Shown: positions 4,442-7,109 of the stretch, piece by piece
Numbering within the stretch: the first letter of the stretch is position 1
How the letters are laid out: each line of letters opens with the position of its first letter
From: Candidatus Kerfeldbacteria bacterium
GTDB lineage: Bacteria; Patescibacteriota; Patescibacteriia; Veblenbacterales; UBA10138
Reading direction: 5' to 3'
Length of the DNA stretch: 7,109 nucleotides
Assembly: GCA_016217875.1 (NCBI GenBank)
Contig: JACRFN010000131.1
Span: 1-7,109 of the forward strand
Program-made: the position numbers and the translations under genes
Notes under the pieces: generated by a model
What the model was told of the DNA's origin: nothing
Database searches by the model: none
The model's input: the letters and a program-made list of their open reading frames with translations, nothing else

Positions 4442-4585
4442 TCGAGGCCTAAGTGAGGACTAACTTCTTTAGTCCAAGCCGCCTCAATGGGAGTTGCGAT
4501 GCCCCGCGGACGCGGGGCCGCGAAGCCCGGAGTGTTTAGCCAATATGTTTATTGGCTTTTGCTCTTTAAATTTGCCTTGTTTCAC
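4396..4585 (-). pseudogene. Possible broken small gene in the micro-operon leader
   Basis: Two adjacent minus-strand frames look coding. The first runs from GTG 4585 to TGA 4484-4486 (33 aa, including EQKPINILAKHSGLRG). The second is open from 4548 to TAG 4396-4398 (50 codons), includes IEAAWTKEVSPHLGLE and ends PPEEVARQAWESVF, and has no ATG, GTG or TTG start. They overlap at a GC-rich palindrome (GCCCCGC-GGAC-GCGGGGC, 4501-4518). A shift there would fuse them into one protein of about 60 aa. This may be a small gene disrupted by a palindrome insertion or a one-base change. No family is recognised, and it may be fortuitous. It competes with the structured-RNA reading of the same DNA. Confidence 0.25.
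4457..4475. repeat. Perfect 7-bp hairpin GGACTAA/TTAGTCC
   Basis: GGACTAA (4457-4463), loop CTTCT, TTAGTCC (4469-4475). It is one of four stem-loops in 4335-4557, with the 19-bp helix, the GCCCCGC/GCGGGGC stem (4501-4518) and AGCCAATA/TATTGGCT (4538-4557). All could form in either strand's RNA. Confidence 0.45.
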
Positions 4586-4609
4586 GCCTCTTTCAGCACG
4601 AAACAGACT

Positions 4610-4638
4610 ATCTTAGCAGACCATTAATTTCTTGTCAA
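4610..4638 (-). promoter_or_regulatory. Strong sigma70-like promoter, leftward
   Basis: Read leftward: a perfect TTGACA (4638-4633), a 17-nt spacer, TAAGAT (4615-4610). Transcription from about 4603 would run through the structured region, the two tiny ORFs and the 4036-4062 terminator, a transcript of about 570 nt. It is divergent from the rpmF promoter about 95 bp away. Confidence 0.6.
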
Positions 4639-4644
4639 GGGTTT

Positions 4645-4710
4645 GTGGAACAATTCTAACAACTATATTAGAGTGGCAGATAGTTAGGGTAAATTTGGCT
4701 TATGTTCCAC
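4645..4710. repeat. Separated inverted repeat between divergent promoters
   Basis: GTGGAACA (4645-4652) and TGTTCCAC (4703-4710) form a perfect 8-bp inverted repeat 50 bp apart. It lies between the leftward micro-operon promoter and the rightward rpmF promoter, so it could be a pair of operator half-sites. An 8-mer pair can occur by chance. Confidence 0.3.
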
Positions 4711-4733
4711 GCCTTCGGTTTACAATCATAAAG

Positions 4734-4761
4734 TTGACAGACAGGGTTAAATGGTTATACT
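4734..4761 (+). promoter_or_regulatory. Sigma70 promoter of rpmF-nusB-rnc
   Basis: A perfect TTGACA (4734-4739), a 16-nt spacer, TATACT (4756-4761, 5 of 6). The expected start is near 4768, giving a 30-nt leader before the rpmF ATG with no visible SD. Confidence 0.72.
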
Positions 4762-4797
4762 CAATTAAGACTATTTGCTATTAGCCATCTACATATT

Positions 4798-5043
4798 ATG
4801 GGTCTTCCAGGCCACAGGCGTACCTCGTCACACAAGCGCCGCCGCGCCTCGCATTTTGCGCTGAAGCGTTCCAATCTTTCAGTTTGTGGCCATTGTCATC
4901 AGCCGGTGGTGCCGCACCGCGTATGCGCCAATTGCGGTTACTACCGCGGCCGTCAGGTGATTAAGGTCAAGTCCAAACTCTCAGCCAAGGCCCGGGCCAA
5001 GGCGTCCCAGGCCGCTTCCGCCGCCAAAGATAAGAAAGAATAA
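4798..5043 (+). CDS. rpmF: Large ribosomal subunit protein bL32
   Basis: A structural protein of the 50S subunit. The 81-aa product has the L32 layout: a basic N-terminal tail that contacts rRNA (MGLPGHRRTSSHKRRRASHF), then a zinc ribbon with Cys30-x2-Cys33 and Cys43-x2-Cys46 in the conserved PHRVCANCGYYRGRQV context. A Lys/Ala-rich C-terminal extension (about 55-81) goes beyond the core and makes it longer than the roughly 57-60 aa of many bacteria. All four zinc ligands are present. It is the first gene of a unit with nusB 115 bp downstream and then rnc. The ATG follows the promoter by about 36 nt without a recognisable SD. Confidence 0.97.
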   Translation: MGLPGHRRTSSHKRRRASHFALKRSNLSVCGHCHQPVVPHRVCANCGYYRGRQVIKVKSKLSAKARAKASQAASAAKDKKE

Positions 5044-5061
5044 TTATGCCAAACCCCAATG

Positions 5062-5151
5062 CCCAAATCCTAATGTCTAAAATGTTTAGAGTTTGGGTAT
5101 TAGGAATTAGCCACCCTACGGGTGGTCACCCGCAGGGTGAAAATTAGGATT
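5062..5151 (+). repeat. Nested and competing hairpins between rpmF and nusB
   Basis: TCTAAA-ATG-TTTAGA (5076-5090) is nested inside TCCTAAT/ATTAGGA (5068-5074 with 5099-5105), and CCCAAA/TTTGGG (5062-5067 with 5092-5097) offers an alternative. AATCCTAAT (5066-5074) also pairs perfectly with ATTAGGATT (5143-5151), which contains the AGGA (5146-5149) that is the likely nusB ribosome site. The 115-bp gap has no room for a gene. Confidence 0.45.
5112..5139 (+). repeat. Strong hairpin just upstream of nusB
   Basis: CACCCTACGGGTG (5112-5124), loop GT, CACCCGCAGGGTG (5127-5139): 12 of 13 positions pair on the plus strand. On the minus strand the mismatch becomes a G-U pair. TTTTTT lies 10 nt further on (5150-5155), too far for a classical terminator, so partial attenuation between rpmF and nusB is only a possibility. 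Confidence 0.5.
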
Positions 5152-5158
5152 TTTTATT

Positions 5159-5692
5159 GTGTCCACTCGCCACCTAGCTCGCACCGTAGTTCTGCAAACC
5201 CTGTTCCAATGGGATTTTATGGGTAAAAAGGGCGACTTGGTTAAGCTGGTCAACAAAAATGCCCAGGATTTAGCCGCGGGCTTGACTGATGATGGGTTTG
5301 CCGACCGTTTGAGCCAGGGCCTGGTCAAACACTTGTCAGACGTTGATGCGCTGATTCAACGTTTGGCACCGGAGTGGCCTCTGGATCAGGTCACGGCCAT
5401 AGATCGTAATATTTTGCGCTTGGGGGTGTATGAATTGAGGTACGGCCGTGAAATACCGCCCAAAGTGGCCATTAATGAGGCGATTGAGTTGGCCAAAACT
5501 TTTGGCTCCGATTCCTCCAGTAAGTTTGTCAACGGCGTACTGGGCAGTCTTTACAAAGAGCCACTGAGGGCTCAGTGCCGATTGAGGATTTTAAGCAAGT
5601 TTTTGCCAAGCTCACGAGCGACGCACCAGCCGAGCCGCCGGAGGCCGCGGCCGGGCCCTCACAAGTTCCGCCCCGAATTGAACTATAATTAG
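5159..5692 (+). CDS. nusB: Transcription antitermination factor NusB, apparent 3' frameshift
   Basis: A cytoplasmic RNA-binding factor that, with NusE/S10, binds boxA in rRNA transcripts for antitermination. The all-helical fold is covered by residues 1-134: STRHLARTVVLQTLFQWD (2-19), a variable middle, then the best conserved part PEWPLDQVTAIDRNILRLGV (71-90), YELRYGREIPPKVAINEAIE (91-110) and KFVNGVLGSLYKE (122-134). The start is GTG 5159 with AGGA 9 nt upstream; no ATG fits the N-terminus. The core is complete. From residue 135 the tail (PLRAQCRLRILSK...) is Arg-rich and unlike a normal end. The -1 frame from 5563 reads TEGSVPIEDFKQVFAKL and a Pro/Ala/Glu-rich tail to TAA 5686-5688. One missing base near 5561 would restore a product of about 176 aa. 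rnc follows 5 nt after the annotated stop. Confidence 0.92.
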   Translation: MSTRHLARTVVLQTLFQWDFMGKKGDLVKLVNKNAQDLAAGLTDDGFADRLSQGLVKHLSDVDALIQRLAPEWPLDQVTAIDRNILRLGVYELRYGREIPPKVAINEAIELAKTFGSDSSSKFVNGVLGSLYKEPLRAQCRLRILSKFLPSSRATHQPSRRRPRPGPHKFRPELNYN

Positions 5693-5697
5693 TCTCC

Positions 5698-6393
5698 ATG
5701 AAAGATTTCTCACAACTCGAAGCCAGCCTAGGTGTAACTTTTAAAGACCAGGATTTGCTCCGTCAGTCTTTAGTGCATCGTTCTTATCTTAATGAGAATC
5801 CCGGTTTCCCCCTGGCCCACAACGAACGGCTGGAGTTTTTGGGTGATGCTGTGTTGGAGCTGGTGGTGACCGAGTATTTATATCAGCGTTATCCCAATCC
5901 CGAAGGTGAGCTGACCAACTGGCGGGCGGCTTTGGTTAATGCTGTTATGTTGAGTTCTATAGCCAGCTCCTTGGGCTTGGGAGATTATCTTTACCTTTCC
6001 CGTGGCGAGGCCAAAGACAACAACGGCAAGGCGCGGCAGTACATTTTAGCCAATGCCCTAGAGGCCGTCATTGGCGCCATTTACTTGGATCAGGGCCCGG
6101 CTGCGGCCACGACCTTTATTCATCAGCAAGTCTTAGCCAAACTTCCCAATGTTTTAGAGCACAAACTTTATCTTGATCCCAAGAGCCGCTTTCAGGAGTT
6201 GGCCCAGGATAAATTAGGCGTTACGCCCCACTATTTGGTGTTGGATGAACACGGGCCTGACCACGCCAAGGAGTTCCGCGTTGGTTTGTATGTGGCTGAG
6301 GCCTTGGTGGCCGAGGGCGCTGGCTCTTCCAAGCAGGAGGCTCAGGTGGCCGCTGCCGAGGCTGGTTTAAGAATAAAACAATGGAACGATTAA
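5698..6393 (+). CDS. rnc: Ribonuclease III
   Basis: A double-strand-specific, Mg2+-dependent endoribonuclease that processes rRNA precursors and other structured RNAs as a homodimer. The product has 231 aa, normal length. The catalytic domain (about 5-152) contains the signature HNERLEFLGDAVLE (41-54), with Glu46 and Asp50 corresponding to E. coli Glu41 and Asp45, and ILANALEAVIGAIYLD (116-131), with Glu122 corresponding to Glu117. Asn119 stands where E. coli has Asp114. The double-stranded RNA-binding domain spans about 159-228 (DPKSRFQELAQ ... GSSKQEAQVAAAEAGL). The ATG lies 5 nt after the annotated nusB stop with no clear SD, so translational coupling is likely. It is the last gene of the rpmF-nusB-rnc unit, closed by the terminator at 6428-6457. 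Confidence 0.97.
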   Translation: MKDFSQLEASLGVTFKDQDLLRQSLVHRSYLNENPGFPLAHNERLEFLGDAVLELVVTEYLYQRYPNPEGELTNWRAALVNAVMLSSIASSLGLGDYLYLSRGEAKDNNGKARQYILANALEAVIGAIYLDQGPAAATTFIHQQVLAKLPNVLEHKLYLDPKSRFQELAQDKLGVTPHYLVLDEHGPDHAKEFRVGLYVAEALVAEGAGSSKQEAQVAAAEAGLRIKQWND

Positions 6394-6427
6394 TATACCA
6401 GAGTCCAAACCGTTCTTTAAGGAGTTG

Positions 6428-6457
6428 AATCTTCTCCTCTATGGAGAAGATTTTTTT
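6428..6457 (+). terminator. Strong intrinsic terminator after rnc
   Basis: AATCTTCTCC (6428-6437) pairs perfectly with GGAGAAGATT (6443-6452) around TCTAT, and the T-run extends to 6457. It lies 35 nt past the rnc stop and closes the rpmF-nusB-rnc unit. Confidence 0.92.
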
Positions 6458-6512
6458 AAAACTGGATTAGAAAACATCAAACAAGAATAAAAATAGTACA
6501 GGAGAAAAATCT

Positions 6513-6875
6513 ATGGCCGAAGTACAGGTTACCGCAGGGTTGCTGGTGCGCAAAACGCCAGCACCATCGCCTTGTCTATTCCATGAGGAGTGTACGTTCT
6601 ATAGTAGCGACGGCACCAATGGTTGTAATACCCCAGGCACCAAGCACAGCGAGTGCGCTTTCTATCATAGGCTGGAGGAACGTCAGCACTACGTCGCGCT
6701 CTGTGTAGTCTGCGGCTCGGTAGAACTTAATGACGGTACCTGGGTTGCACCGTTGGGCGGCCGATTGCTCTTTGAGCCGGATAGCAACGGTGTCTACGCT
6801 TGGCGTTACCGGAACGGCTTACTTGTCGGTAACTTGGGCGGCGTGTTCTGTCCTGACTGCCGTCCGCATAAGTAG
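6513..6875 (+). CDS. Cys-rich orphan protein with putative zinc-ribbon, 120 aa
   Basis: A gene I do not recognise. Translation is well supported: AGGAG (6500-6504) lies 8 nt before the ATG and a strong terminator follows 27 nt after the stop. The protein has eight Cys in two groups. The N-terminal cluster has Cys21, Cys27, Cys38 and Cys48 with His24, His45 and His52 interspersed. The second set is Cys64-x2-Cys67 (LCVVCGS) and Cys113-x2-Cys116 (FCPDCRP), the spacing of a split zinc ribbon enclosing a beta-like segment (TWVAPLGGRLLFEPDSNG). There is no signal peptide or membrane helix, so it is probably cytoplasmic and possibly binds two metal ions. It is flanked by terminators on both sides, so it is a separate monocistronic unit. 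Nucleic-acid binding is a guess from the fold type only. Confidence 0.8.
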   Translation: MAEVQVTAGLLVRKTPAPSPCLFHEECTFYSSDGTNGCNTPGTKHSECAFYHRLEERQHYVALCVVCGSVELNDGTWVAPLGGRLLFEPDSNGVYAWRYRNGLLVGNLGGVFCPDCRPHK

Positions 6876-6902
6876 TAGGCCCAATACCGAAAAACTACCA
6901 TT

Positions 6903-6934
6903 ACCCCTGTGTTCCTGGCAGGGGTTTTTCTTTT
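6903..6934 (+). terminator. Intrinsic terminator after the Cys-rich gene
   Basis: ACCCCTG (6903-6909) pairs with CAGGGGT (6919-6925) around a 9-nt loop, followed by TTTTCTTTT. The stem is clean and the U-tract good. Confidence 0.88.
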
Positions 6935-6951
6935 GCTCATATTGAGCCATT

Positions 6952-6960
6952 TGCTACAAT
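6952..6960 (+). promoter_or_regulatory. Extended -10 promoter of the GIY-YIG gene
   Basis: TG-C-TACAAT ends 8 nt before the ATG at 6969. A weak TTGCTC (6933-6938) is 16 nt upstream of the hexamer. The predicted start near 6967 leaves almost no leader, so a leaderless or very short-leader mRNA is expected, supporting ATG 6969 as the start. Confidence 0.45.
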
Positions 6961-6968
6961 AGTAGGGC

Positions 6969-7109
6969 ATGCCCCGTAATACAACTTCCAGTATGTTCTA
7001 CTACGTTTATGTTCTAGAGAGCCTTAAAGACCACGACAGGTATATAGGCTATACTAATAATCTGAAAAGGCGACTCTTAGAACATAAGTTAGGTAAGAGC
7101 TTTTCTACA
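6969..7109 (+). CDS. GIY-YIG domain endonuclease-like protein (5' part)
   Basis: The first 47 codons of a gene cut by the right edge. After a short polar leader (MPRNTTSS) the sequence FYYVYVLES-LKDHDRYIGYTNNLKRRLLEHKLGKS is the start of a GIY-YIG nuclease domain: YVY stands for the GIY strand, YIG is exact, and the following Arg/Lys-rich helix fits (TNNLKRRLLEH). The type resembles the small stand-alone GIY-YIG (UvrC N-terminal-like) proteins of about 80-100 aa that are frequent in Candidate Phyla Radiation genomes. Their substrates are mostly unknown. The catalytic Glu lies beyond the window. ATG 6993 (MFYYVYVLES) is an alternative start, close to the usual start of the family, but the promoter position favours 6969. 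Confidence 0.9.
   Translation, partial: MPRNTTSSMFYYVYVLESLKDHDRYIGYTNNLKRRLLEHKLGKSFST

Noticed and set aside
4330..4565. tmRNA, SRP RNA or RNase P RNA
   Set aside because: No tRNA-like CCA end or tag ORF, no SRP GGAA-loop domain and no RNase P P4 motifs were found on either strand.
5116..5328. Minus-strand ORF opposite nusB
   Set aside because: Antisense to the conserved NusB N-terminus and reading through the 5112-5139 hairpin.
6730..6945. Plus-strand ORF overlapping the Cys-rich gene in another frame
   Set aside because: It reads through the terminator at 6903-6934, has no SD, and the other frame has strong gene signals.
1..7109. CRISPR array, integron, insertion sequence or prophage genes
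   Set aside because: No regularly spaced repeats, transposase, integrase or phage structural genes were found. The palindromes are scattered and of different types.

Overview
This 7.1 kb window most likely comes from a member of the Candidate Phyla Radiation (Patescibacteria). This is inferred from gene content and style and not from any marker that can be placed on a tree. The signs are a short bL32 beginning MGLPG, the rpmF-nusB-rnc order, a small GIY-YIG protein, a large VanW-type envelope protein, many short interspersed palindromes, weak or absent Shine-Dalgarno sequences at several starts, and very short genes. The clear genes contain no in-frame TGA, so the standard code applies and a UGA-recoding lineage is unlikely.

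Left part (1-1290): a possible C-terminal gene fragment, a promoter, and a small orphan ORF (272-460) that ends at a good intrinsic terminator. A hairpin-rich, apparently non-coding stretch follows. It is centred on a minus-strand tRNA-Glu(UUC) at 886-960 that carries its own CCA and has a matching minus-strand terminator at 706-744. Three palindromes of the form TCCGCC-N3/4-GGCGGA surround the tRNA.

Centre (1152-3846): a tight plus-strand operon encoding a small heat-shock protein (Hsp20), a DUF3006-type small protein and a 618-residue single-pass envelope protein with PG_binding_4-like repeats and a VanW domain. Gaps between the genes are 7 and 5 nt. Just before hsp20 lies a long imperfect inverted repeat whose 3' arm runs up to the start codon. 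It could be an RNA thermometer or a small mobile element.

Region 3847-4797 has no long gene but is not empty. It holds a nested ATTCCCGC/GCGGGAAT palindrome and what looks like a complete minus-strand micro-operon. That unit has a TTGACA-17-TAAGAT promoter, a leader of about 300 nt with several hairpins including a 19-bp long-range helix, two tiny ORFs (the first with an AAGGAG site), and a terminator. The leader also contains a protein-like reading frame with no start codon, possibly the broken end of a small gene.

Right part (4734-7109): a sigma70-type promoter drives rpmF (bL32), then nusB and rnc (RNase III), ending at a strong terminator. The 3' end of nusB appears frameshifted: a protein-like acidic/proline-rich tail lies in the -1 frame. 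After that come an orphan Cys-rich protein with its own SD and terminator, and the first 47 codons of a GIY-YIG domain protein cut by the window edge.

The best candidates for something undescribed are the structured hsp20 leader, the 4036-4638 micro-operon with its structured leader, and the Cys-rich orphan. No defence system, CRISPR array or complete transposon is visible.
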